A stretch of 64,000 bases of DNA from Hetaerina americana (lineage: Eukaryota > Arthropoda > Insecta > Odonata > Calopterygidae), in assembly GCA_022747635.1 (NCBI GenBank), contig JAKTNV010000004.1:86913052-86977051 (forward strand), written 5' to 3'. Positions 22,260-64,000 of the stretch are shown piece by piece (position 1 is the first letter of the stretch; each line of letters opens with the position of its first letter). The notes beneath the pieces were generated by a model, which ran no database searches, was not told where the DNA came from, and saw only the letters and a program-made list of their open reading frames with translations. The translations under genes and the position numbers were made by a program.

Positions 22260-24760
22260 CCTCTCTTTTGAATGCCCTGCTGTCGTTCATTAAGGAATAT
22301 TTTGTATCGACCTCATCCTGTTGAAAACGAAGGTGCTTGGAAAGTTATAATACATTATCACTTTTTGGAAAGGGTGAATCTGCAGTGATGTACACTGAAT
22401 TATCTTTGACAAAGTCAATATGTAATTATATACTAAATGTCAAATCTATTATTATTATTATTTATTGTATATTCGAATAATTATACAGTGAAAATAAGAA
22501 AAATAACCGCAGTCACATTTTTTATGCACACAAGGCATTACTTATGAAACGTTACGCATTTTGAAAAGTTATCTTTGGCTGGTATCTCTTGACATATGCC
22601 TCTACTCTTCATATCCCGGATGATGCCTTAAAATACTCTCCCAGACATGGATATGGTATGAATTCCCTTGTTGGGCCGACCTGAATGGCAACAAATTTAA
22701 AACAAACAGCTGAGTCAATATTCAGCCTGGTAACCTAATGCATATTTAGTGATTAAAACCCAAATAATAAATAAAAATTAATTAAAAAAACATTACGAGC
22801 CACCTACCAAGTGAGAAGGCTTTAGAAAAATTAATGGCTCCAAATAAAGCTCGAATGATCTCATGGCTTAATGATAGCTAGAATATTTTAGCATGGCACA
22901 TTAAACTGTTATGTACAAGAGAACAAGACATAAGGTGTGCAACAATAGCAAAGCCTTCAACTTTTTGGGAACCAGATTTTGGACTGGGAAATTTTGGATG
23001 TAAGAGAGGAACTTGTCACCTGACACAATGTATGCAAGGGTTCACAAACTGCAGGATTTATTACAAGGTGACTTCCACCTAATAAAACTGGCAAATGCAC
23101 GAGATGATGCATTGAGCAGCTTTCACTTCCAGTAGGGATGTGGACATGTAGATACCTGTACCAACTAGTCCACCATGGGCTCCACTTCATTCTTTAGCAA
23201 CATGAAAGTTTTATGATGAAGGGACATCTACCAAAACAGTTAATTCAATGGACAGAGAGTAAATTTCCATATCAGAGTGATGCTATTGATTACCTTCACA
23301 AATGTGATATCCATCTGAAAGTATGCACTAGAATTAACTTCTAAAGAAACTCTATGTTAACTCAAAAATGTTAACATAAAATAACAGAAAAAGATGTTCC
23401 AAATAGCCAAAGAACTGCATTTACATGGTTTTATACATAGTAAATGGAGAGTAATTTATATGTTGAGATTTATTTGCATTATTCCATCTTTGGAATGAAC
23501 CACTAGCATTTGCCACCAAAGGTGAGAAGATTTTAATTTTAATAAATACATTTTTTTTAAGCTATTAATGGATGAACAAAAGAATGACATGTAAGAGACT
23601 CGGGTATGAGATGAAATACTGCTCTCCAGGATGACTCAATGAATATAAATTACCTGGAATTAATGGTAAAATACATACTTCAAAAGTAGAGTGGATTATT
23701 TTACAATCGGTGTCAAAATACACTGATCTCCCACCAGTGGCCCACCGCTTACAAACAAATCCAGCTTATTCGATTGAAACCACTGTTAACGACAGAGAAT
23801 CCATTGATCCCTCATAGGCTCATCGTTGTTTTACTGTTATTTCTGAATAGTTATTATCTTTGGAATTTTTACGTTCCTGTCATAGTGTATTTTAGTTGGA
23901 AGAATCGAACTTTCAGAATGTGGCACCTTCATTTAACTGAAGGCAGTATTCCTGGACAAAGTTTAGGATTCTGTTGGAGATCACTAGGGCATCAAATTCA
24001 AAACATCTGGTAAACAAATGAAAGAGATAACTGAAGTGCCAGCACTTGAGATGAAATATGAATCGATAAAAAGTGTTGAACTAAATTGATAAGTTGTCAT
24101 TATTCCTAAGGATGATAATGGATCTGAGTAATGTTATCAGACTGTGCTCTATGGAGAGGGGAAATTATATTTCTTTTTTAATTCAATATAGCCTCAGCTT
24201 ATTGGATAGAGGTTCTAAGTAAATTGACTATGGAGGAGGTTAATCTTGTGTGTCGAAGCGAATACTAAAGTTTCAGGGAGAGTAAACAAGGTGGTAGACA
24301 AAGGGGAGTGGAGGATTAAGGAATGGAATGTTAGTATTCTGTTAATTGTTAGTGATTTTATCTTCGATTGGATGTTCGCCGGTATGTTATCGACGGTGCC
24401 ATGTTAGAAATGTTTACCTCATTAGATTGAAGATACCTCCAGGTTAACTAGAGGGGTGTGTATTTTAGAGTGAAGGGAATCCTGTTTTGAAATTGTTTTA
24501 CATGAACACACATTGTGAAAATGAATTAATTCTTGAATTATAGTACTTTGCTAAAATAGCTTTTTTCAATCATACAATAAGCTTCTTCAATTTAGGGAAG
24601 GATTTTGTCTCTCCCCCAAAACTTAACGTTCTCTGGTGCTGAAATTTTATTTATTTCCATTTGGAGTATTACAGTGATATTTGTTTTTTCGGTCTCCGTT
24701 CGACTTGAAAACTATATATCACCTAAGCTGTGGGATTTTTAGGGTGTTAGATCTTTGTAG
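22260..24760. other. Intergenic, nothing recognised
   Basis: Contains the SPRING 3' UTR (a possible AATAAA lies near 22767, not tested) and otherwise AT-rich DNA with no supported gene or repeat. Confidence 0.35.
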
Positions 24761-24764
24761 GGCC

Positions 24765-24885
24765 ATAAGCGGCGCAGGGAAAGGCACTACCCTCCATACT
24801 CGGATGCGTGAATTTCACACAATGTGTGCCTTAGTACTAGGTGTGCTCTAACCTCTTCTATCAAACTGACCTTTAGGCTCATCAC
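24765..24885 (+). repeat. SINE-like fragment, third copy of the 16.3-kb family
   Basis: Plus strand GGCGCAGGGAAAGG, GTGAATTTCACACA, CCTTAGTACTAG and CTATCAAACTGACCTTTAGG align in order with the minus-strand body of the 16.3-kb element. The tRNA-like head is missing. A shorter piece of the same end (GTCAAACTGACCTTCGGG) occurs near 8375. Confidence 0.65.
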
Positions 24886-25384
24886 TGTCGATATACAACT
24901 GTAGTGGGCCTTGGGTAAACCCTTGGACAATAGCACAGTATCGTGGATTTGTATTTCAAATTCACACCTCTTAAACATAGCTTTCCTGGTTTCAGCCTTC
25001 TCTTTAACTCCTCGTACTATCTAATATCCTCTTGCCATTTAAAATTTCTCCTTTTTTCATCAACTTCCATAACTATTGAACGTTCTCCCTTTCACAACCG
25101 TTCAACATATACCCCAATAGTTTCTCCTGTCATATAGGGTGTGTTTAAAAATTTATCGGCAGAGCCACCAGTGCTGCAAATTTATTCTAAAACCAATTAG
25201 CAATACCATGTGGCTATGTATTATGATGACAAGGTGGTGAATTTTCTTACCATAAAATCTACCACCATTACTGCTGCCTAATATTTGCCGTTGTAAGGTA
25301 AAGATTCACTCAGAAACATCAGGAAATGGTGACCATAGCAAGAGCCTGGCTAATGAAATGAATTGTGTAATACCCCTTGATATG

Positions 25385-25700
25385 TGCGAGGTCCTTCAAA
25401 AAAGTATCCGACCTTCAATTTTTATGTCCTGCGATTAGTACCAATTGTTTGAACAATAATAATGGATATTGCTACCCAACCAGCTTTGTTTTTGTATTTT
25501 GACGAACATACACAAACACCCATGGAACTTCTCTGCAAAATGGTAATGCTGTTAGAGTATGCATGGTTTGTATGAAAAGTATAAGGAAAAGTTTAGGAAA
25601 AATAGATTTATTTCAGATATTGCCACAATGCTTCAACATTCTTCAAAGTACATCCCTTGATGTCCTAGTGGTGGCTATCATGCATGCTTGAATGAATTAA
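25385..25700 (-). mobile_element. Probable mariner terminal relic
   Basis: 25386 onward (AGGTCCTTCAAAAAAGTATC) resembles mariner-type terminal repeats. The minus strand near 25640-25680 reads GHQGMYFEEC and a stop, similar to the GDYFEG end of several mariner transposases. The interior between them does not read as transposase and no matching second TIR was found, so boundaries are approximate. Confidence 0.35.
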
Positions 25701-28700
25701 TAAATAGTGATTCACTATTCATTATTATACTCCTTTTTGGATCTCCTTATCAGATACATAAATTGTTTCTTAAGCAGAGAATATTGTTGATGAAATGAGT
25801 GGCCACCTGAGGTTTTAATGAGTATAAACATTTTTTATATTTTCAGGTGTGATCCAATAGTTGCTTTTTTCGTAGAAATATTTTATAGGCTCAAGAGGAA
25901 AAGCAGATTAAAAATGTGCATGAAAGCAGAGTAATACATATTAAAACTCTTATTAAGGGAGTTTTTGCTATGTACCTCTCTCCAATCTTAATTTGTAAGC
26001 ATTACCTGAAAGTAATTAAGATTAGAGTAATCAAACTCTATGGCATTGGATGCTTTTTGGTTCAAATTATAGTGAACTGCTGCTCACAATAAGGATGAAT
26101 TTTCACAATTCAAAAACATTCCACACTTTGATTTGAAAATGATGAACTAGGCTTTTGATTTAGTACTTTCGGGCAAGTAGATATATGTAGCAAATACAAA
26201 TTATTTCTAAAATTATAAATGGCTCTCCATGATTACTATAAAATTAAAACATAAAACTTTCTTCACTTGCATCATTGAATAATACAACATACAATCTAGA
26301 TTGCTGACTCATATATAAAATTAAAGAAAACCAAGTAAGCTAACTAATGCCTTGTTTGAAAAGGTTCATATTTCTGTACATACTCTTGATCACCAAACTT
26401 GAGCAATATCACTGGTCACTTTACCAAAGACTAACAATTTGTTAAGTTTTAATCTGCCCGGAGTCCTTCATTCATTTTAAATTCAGAACTACCTCTTCAC
26501 TTTTTTAAATGCTGTCTTTCACCACATTTGAAACCAAAGTCAAACTTTAAATTGCATCAGGAAATATATCAAATTTGAGAGCATTTTGCCAAATTTTACT
26601 AAAATGAGTAATTCACAATAAATGTCAATAATTAGAAGGCACAGATTGATAACTGAATTTGATTGAGTCAGGTCCATACCTCATCATTAATTAAAAAAAT
26701 AAAGTGGTTCATAAGCACATAAATACTGTCACAATATCCATGTGATTCATGTTGGGATGAATATGTTTTGAATTATTTATTGTATATTATTGGGAATATA
26801 GCACAAACTTTAAAGATATCTATATTAATCAGAAAAATACCCCTAATGATTTGGACTTAGATCTCAGTTTAAGTACAGATCCAGCACCTCATAGCCTTAC
26901 CAATGCTAACAACCAGCACCTGCTACCCAGTAGGCAGATAATCAGTGAACTTTGTAACTCGGGATCTTCCAGCTCACATAGTCACTGGCGTGTGATACTC
27001 TGTGAGATGTTTCTTAATAGGTCCCAGTTTATAATCCCCTCCAATAGGGCTTAGAAATCAAAGAAGGTACTCTCTCCCCTACTCTCAAATGCTCGGTTAA
27101 AGTTGCTTCTATCCAAGCCTTCATGCACTAAATTGAAATTATGCAATGGAAATTCAGTCAATTTTTTCTAAATAACTTTAACAACTAAATTAGGCAATGT
27201 CACTCCTTTTTTACAACTTTGTCATGTGAAAAAAATAAGATTGCTCAAATTTCACTTTAAGAAGTGTATTGTCCCTTGCTATCAGAAATAAAAACTAATT
27301 TCAAGAAGATAATCATAGTGCAATCATACACTAATCATTTATGCGATTAAATTACTTGAGGATGGCAGGCAAAACCTTTAAATGAATACCATCAATAATT
27401 AGGGCAAGGAAGAGGCCTGAGTAAGAGGGGAAGGAAGGTGGGTGAATAGGAGGGTAAATGACAACTCTTGCAGTGGCCAAAGATTAAACAAAACAATGCC
27501 TGATAATGAGCACCTAAATGTAGTCAAGATCTTTTGAGACCCTCTCCTCATATAATGGAGAGCCCAAGATGGAATGCCATAAGTAATTTCCATTTGAAGA
27601 TTTGAATCTTCATTAAGACAGATTTAGTGTAGGAGATTCCAGCAGTTTGATACATTCTTTTCCTAACAGAAGATTCACACTCAATAGTATTTTGTGTCAT
27701 GCTACCCTTCATTTGATCCTTTACAGTGATGCAAAGTGCTCATGATGATTAAATGACCAACAAAACATGAAAATAAGAGCAAAATCAACTAAGATAATGA
27801 CTGTCTCCTAAATGGCAAGCTTTATTCTAGATGCTTAGTATTAAAGACATAATTGGGAGAGAAACTGCAAACATATGTGAAATGAGAGTATTACAGGAAA
27901 CTTATTTGTTTGAGGGATACAAACGGAATGCTGATGAATTTTGAATCATTCACTAAGCCTTTCTGAGTGTTATTTAGAGAAATGATTCAGCATCACTAAT
28001 CAAGACTCACACTTTCTGTCTCTATGTCTTTTTGTACTCCAGCAATCTATTGTCACTGATGTTACAACATATAGGTATTTCATAATACATGAAAGTGTAT
28101 ATATGAGTCCATAATGCCAATTCAAAGCCTTGCTTGCACATACATGGAAAGCAAAAGAAATAAGGAAATTTAAAATGAAAATCAAAGAACATGCAAAAAT
28201 ACATAAATACACCTGTGCAACAGAATTTTCTTCGAAGTAGAATGTCTTCACCAACCTTCGAAAGAAGTCTTCACCAACTAGATCTCATGGAAGTCTTCAG
28301 ATTAATAAAAAATAATTAAATTCATTAAAATGTTAGTGAGTAAAATTTTTGTCATCAGACAAAGGGAACAACTTCACACTCCAATGGTTAATGCACTGCT
28401 TTTTTTTGTTATCTTTTCTTATAGTAACATTCAGTAATTTATAAAATAATTTGATTTTTTACTACAATGAATTTCATTGAAAGCCTATCATTTTATTTCA
28501 TTGCATATGTACATAGCACTGCTTTTAAAAATTTGTACAATCATCATTTTATAGCAATATCCTTGAACTGTTTAAATGTACTTTGGAGAACAGAGAGTGG
28601 CAGTATATACTTTGATGAGGCACAAAATCTGAACTCTTTCAAGGATAATCTGATGGCATTATATCACAAAACACTGCTGTTTTCTAAGGGAAGAATCTTA

Positions 28701-29007
28701 AACCTAAAATGAAGACAGTAGAAAAAAACTGGTAGGGGCTTGAATTCACTCCATATGCATTAAGCAATGCATCACATGGTTGAAAATTTTCCAAATAACC
28801 AGTATCGAACTTGGCTCATTCATATACATTCATTCTGATGCAAATGAGTTGACCAAAGCTTAATGAGTTAATTATTCAGCTGCAATATCACTATAACTCA
28901 GTGTCAGCAGGTAAAAAATATACCCTTCAACAATTGCACACTATTCAAGAAACTGATGTTCCCAATTTTTAGATGCGAGATCATATTGTTTCTAACAGCC
29001 CTGGCAC
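25701..29007. other. Intergenic DNA and TAF1 3' flank
   Basis: No exon or repeat recognised. The TAF1 3' UTR must extend leftwards from 29007. TTTATT on the plus strand at 28492-28497 is AATAAA on the minus strand and is one candidate poly(A) signal, untested. Confidence 0.35.
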
Positions 29008-60475
<31,468 letters not shown>

Positions 60476-61959
60476 CTGACACAAAAAAACAACAATAATA
60501 TTTAAAAATAGAGTGAACATTATTTAAGTAACCTATAGAAGTCTCTATCTTTTTTTGATGGAGCGTTGTTTCCTTAATATGCTCACATTAAGACCTTTAC
60601 CAGAATTACTATCCTATAAATAAACCTTCCTCTTACCTCCCTGGCAAACTCCCATACCTTAAATCACCCACTTCCTACACAAATACAAATCGACATAAGT
60701 CCTTTAGTCTCATACCCACCCATACCTGTCTGCTACCACAACTCATGGGGGCAGAAAGGTGCGGGCTATTCACATATATCCATGAATATGGAAATGTAAA
60801 AAATTGATCTGAGGCTGCTGCCTATGGATTAAAACTGGTAGTACCTTAAAAAATTGTGTGAAAGTGATTTTTTTAACAATTCAAAATACAATTTCACAAA
60901 GTTGAGCTATAAATCACTGCTTTGCTTTAAACAACTCATAAAAGCTCTAAAACAATTTTTTTTAAAGAAGTTCATATGATTTGGAAGATTTAAAAAAAAT
61001 TTTATAATTATTTTAAATAAGTGAAAACATTGATGAACACCTTTTCGTTCAATGTTTCACCTGCTTATAAGTATTTTCAACACATTGGCTTTCTTGGCAT
61101 TGCAGTCAACTTCAGATGAATAAGGCGACAAACAGTTTAAAAACTGTTTGTTTAACTGAACTAACAGAGACAGTTATAAATCACATGCAGATTAAAACCA
61201 AAACAGAAATGTATCCATCAACATCATTTCATAGAAGCTTTCAAAAAAATGGAAATTAGCTGTGTTAGATTTAATGTATAATGGGGGATGCGTAAAACTC
61301 TATTATTATTATGAATTTCCAAGGCAATATCTGAGCTAATTCAAAAAAATCAATTAAGTCCAAAAAAATGTATTAATTGAAATCTGGGCAGGTATGCTTG
61401 AAGCTGTCTGGTAAGTTCAATTTCTGATCTAGGATTACATATTAAAACTACACACACACATGCCAGAAACATCTACTCTTCCACACTAAAAAATATAAAG
61501 GAAAATACTTGTTGGCACTAACTAATCTATTAAGACATGGTCGGCTCCAAAATCAGTACCCTTCTCATTAATTATAATTACAAATTAGCTATTTATAACT
61601 TCGTTAGGTTTTTCTTTTTTCTAAAGAACTGCCTTAACCATTTAAACCCCCCTCTCACGCTCAAGAATGCATTAAATCCACAGAGTATTGTGCACAATTG
61701 CAGAGTAATGTGGTAGGACTGTAACTTCTACAATGGTAGCTGGAAAGTTTCTCAGAATCAATACCAGACGTCAGCACAAGCGCAATGACTTTCCCCTATC
61801 GTAATAAGTAATCCTTAATGAGTACACATGTAATGCTTCAGTGCTCTGGGAAGAGATCTGGGGGGTAAATGTTTCTCAGTAGTTGTTCCCATGTAGTGAT
61901 TTGTGAAGATCGATAAAATTGAGATTCAAGCAGTGATTTAATACATTAAATGAGGAACA
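60476..61959. other. Probable TAF1 intron, nothing recognised
   Basis: Begins at the acceptor of the first identified TAF1 exon. No upstream TAF1 exon was recognised on the minus strand from here to 64000. Confidence 0.45.
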
Positions 61960-61984
61960 CAATATATATTTCCACTGTTCTTTA

Positions 61985-62034
61985 TTTACATACAACTAGT
62001 TTCAATGCTAAAGTATCATCATCAGATACACATT
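61985..62034 (-). ncRNA. Degenerate hammerhead-ribozyme-like motif
   Basis: The minus strand has box 1 CUGAUGA (62025-62019) and box 2 GAAAC (62003-61999). Between them GAUAC-UUUA-GCAUU forms stem II with one A-C mismatch. Nucleotides flanking box 1 (62026-62032) can pair over 7 bp, several wobble, with 61993-61987 as helix I. Helix III is only ACUAGU, like the minimal hammerheads described in Penelope-like elements. Catalytic activity is doubtful for this copy. Confidence 0.6.
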
Positions 62035-62301
62035 AATCAAGTCGCCGCCCATTTATATACCATTCATGAGGGAGAGGAGGGGTGGGTGAGAGAGGGAGGA
62101 GGAGGACGGGAAAAAAGTGGGGTTGCGATCGGCGTTGATAGGAAGGGGGAGAGGGGTGTTAATCGTCAGGAAAGGTGATTGGTGGGTTCAAATTCGGGGG
62201 GGGGGGGGGGGGTTGTAGGGTCTTCGTATGAAGGAAAGGGGTACTTCCAGGATTGGGGAGAGGTATTCAAACAATAAATCGTTAACCAAATGACCGGTTT
62301 T

Positions 62302-62700
62302 TTAATTCTTTCTGATTTCCAGCTCTTCCCACTTGTCCATCCTCATTCCTTTTTCACTCTTGTGTAACAGTTCTGGGTTGAAATCACTCCCATGGTTTTC
62401 TTCCCATAGATGCTTGGCGAAGTGTGATTGCTTGAGGTCACAGTTTCTAAAACAGCATTTGTGTTCCTCCACCCGTGTTTTTAATGATCTCCCCGTTTGA
62501 CCTATATATATAGCACTACAGTCCTTACAAGTTAACTTAGAAGTGCCATGTTTATTTTGTTTCCCAACTTTGTCTTTCGTAGTATTCAAAAATGATTTTA
62601 AGTTATTTGTATTGTGAAACGCTATTCGAAATTTTTCTCTAGGAAAGAGGTTGGCTAATTTTTGGGAAATCAATCCATAATAAGGGAGGTGGAGGAAATA
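62302..62700 (-). pseudogene. Penelope-like GIY-YIG endonuclease domain
   Basis: The frame reads GVTYFLHLPYYGLISQKLAN, NLFPREKFRIAFHNTNNLKS, LTCKDCSAIYIGQTGRSLKT, RVEEH, HFAKHLWEENH and ends IRKN with a stop at 62302. The YIGQTGR core with the following R and EH is the GIY-YIG signature and CKDC is the upstream Cys pair. The first motif is degraded (GTSKL instead of a GVY form). This nuclease nicks target DNA during retroelement insertion. The open part is intact but detached from a broken RT. Confidence 0.88.
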
Positions 62701-62731
62701 GGTTACACCATTTGTAACCTATTTCCTCCAC
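62689..62731. repeat. 18-bp perfect inverted repeat inside the Penelope relic
   Basis: Arms 62689-62706 and 62714-62731 (GTGGAGGAAATAGGTTAC and its complement) flank a 7-nt loop. The lower arm lies in the coding frame just before the GIY-YIG segment; the other arm occupies the position of the preceding RT-linker codons, so it looks like a local inverted duplication. Confidence 0.8.
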
Positions 62732-63166
62732 TTTAACTGGCTTGAACAAAAGATTGTATGCTTTGAAGGAACGTTTTCTTTGTAGTATCTATTCAATTCA
62801 ATTTTCTTTGTAGCCATTTTTCATTGCTAAATCTTTAATCGTTTTGAGTTCTTGAACAAAATTACTTTTGGAAAGAGGAATGGCCAACAGTCTGTTTAGT
62901 AGTAAATGAAAAGTGGAAAGCTTGTGCGATATGTGATGGCGAGAGTTGAAGGGTCTGTGGTGGTGCTTTTCTGGAAAATTGCAACTGCAAAGTCCTGTCC
63001 CATTCCCAACAATGTGATATCTAGAAAATTTATTTGATTATTTTATTCTTTCTCACAAGTGAAACTGATACTTTCGAATTAGGAATTTAGGTTATTCATA
63101 AAATTTTCTGTCTATCAGTGCCTGTCCATATAGCAAAGATATCGTCTATGTATTAAAACCACTGAG

Positions 63167-63226
63167 TTTCACTGAGGTAAGTTGTTTATTTCTATTTAAT
63201 TCCAAGAACTTTTCTAATCACCCTCG
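63167..63226. mobile_element. Terminal fragment of the 53.4-kb mariner family
   Basis: The reverse complement from 63226 starts CGAGGGTGATTAGAAAAGTT and matches the first 65 bp of the 53380 element, including AATAGAAATAAA and ACCTCAGTGAAAC. TA follows at 63227-63228. It abuts the truncated 5' end of the Penelope relic. Confidence 0.75.
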
Positions 63227-64000
63227 TATATTAGGATTAAGTGGCACCAACATGCCCTCGCCCACAAACATCCCTCTTCCATTTCACAAACCACTTCCAT
63301 TAATCAAACCATTAAACAAAGTTCACACCAAGAATACTACACTTACAAAAATTCAGCAAAAAAATCGACATCCTAAAACAAATGGAGATATTTCTTCACA
63401 GCAAAAACACCTCTATCTCCATCTTAAATAAGAACATATTCCCCCACGTTCACTCAGACTAATATAAGGGTCCATTCCCCCATCTACCTCTTGCTTAATC
63501 CACCCAAACTCTCTAAATACCATGAACTTTCATAAAGCCTACAATGCATGCACCAAACAACAGTAATCATCCAATTTGTAACTGCCACCTCCTGTCTTCA
63601 TAGTATCACCCCTCGGCAATGGCTACCTTGTAACTGTTGTCTCCCAGCCAATCTGACCCTCCCCTCTCTTTAACCTCATCCTCCATTGAATTCCCCTGAC
63701 TAGTTTTGCACATATTGCTAATTTGGAAAATACATCAGACTGGGTCCAGTGTTTCCAATAAATTAGCAAGAGAGTAAATAAAGCATATTACTTACAAATA
63801 TTGTGCAATTAGAAATCACATTACCTATGTGGGTTATTGATAAAATATATGAACAGTATACATATATCACCATCACACACATAATAGTAGAAATTATGTT
63901 ATTTTTTGCTGAAATAATTTATTCAATGAACTTCAGATTCACATAACTTTTGATGAATCAGTTTGTAACCATAATCAGAAAGTTGGAGCATCCTCACTGA
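63227..64000. other. Right edge, nothing recognised
   Basis: Sequence rich in C and A on the plus strand, without a supported exon, RNA gene or transposon motif. Confidence 0.35.

Larger units (their letters stand above)
61960..63166 (-). mobile_element. 5'-truncated Penelope-like retroelement
   Basis: On the minus strand: a reverse-transcriptase motif (YIDDIFAIWTGTDRQ) at about 63152-63105 with degraded NFLDIT-like sequence after it, a GIY-YIG endonuclease domain (62700-62302), a 3' region with a 17-nt G run on the plus strand (62196-62212), and a ribozyme-like motif at 61988-62033. RT plus C-terminal GIY-YIG is the defining order of Penelope-like elements. The N-terminal half of the RT is missing; the sequence switches to a mariner terminus at about 63166. 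It lies in probable TAF1 intron, same orientation. Confidence 0.85.

Noticed and set aside
62196..62212. 17-nt G run as a possible G-quadruplex
   Set aside because: A single homopolymer run inside a retroelement 3' region is more likely a low-complexity or sequencing-prone tract.

Overview
The window looks like an AT-rich arthropod (probably insect) nuclear chromosome segment. It has spliceosomal GT-AG genes with introns from about 80 bp to 2 kb, no bacterial operon structure, and many decayed mariner-family DNA transposons, non-LTR retrotransposon relics, tRNA-derived SINE-like blocks, a Penelope-like element and a truncated Ty3/Gypsy element. The species cannot be fixed from sequence alone.

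Three host genes are supported. (1) Plus strand, 4147-12965: the 3' part of a divergent unconventional myosin (seven exons, switch II to stop). The P-loop half of the motor was not found and should lie upstream of the window. (2) Plus strand, 21224-22259: a complete four-exon gene for a SPRING/C12orf49-like protein (SREBP-regulating, Golgi membrane, Cys-rich), 212 residues. (3) Minus strand, 29008-60475: 27 exons, 1739 codons plus stop in one continuous phase, for TAF1, the largest TFIID subunit. It covers the central conserved (DUF3591) region, a zinc knuckle, two bromodomains and an acidic C-terminus. The N-terminal exons lie beyond the right edge or were not recognised.

Layout: 1-4.1 kb repeats (LINE relic, a 131-bp near-perfect hairpin, a 753-bp internally deleted mariner with perfect 33-bp TIRs, a second transposase relic). 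4.1-13 kb myosin, with LINE and mariner debris in its introns. 13-21 kb intergenic repeats (mariner deletion relic, SINE-like blocks, a 57-bp tandem duplication, LINE endonuclease relic). 21.2-22.3 kb SPRING. 22.3-29 kb mostly featureless intergenic DNA. 29-60.5 kb TAF1, with intronic insertions (LINE at 30.3-31.2 kb, Gypsy at 49.9-51.2 kb, two mariners at 53.4 and 54.7 kb, LINE fragments). 60.5-64 kb probable TAF1 intron holding a 5'-truncated Penelope-like element with a GIY-YIG domain, a YIDD reverse-transcriptase motif and a hammerhead-ribozyme-like 3' motif.

The three host genes have no obvious shared pathway. The main novelty candidates are mobile-element structures: the deleted mariner that keeps an intact DNA-binding-domain ORF, the hairpin element, the Gypsy integrase fragment that starts exactly at a polypyrimidine-AG junction, and the ribozyme-like motif in the Penelope relic. 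The TAF1 insert with a 15-His run is the main host-protein oddity.
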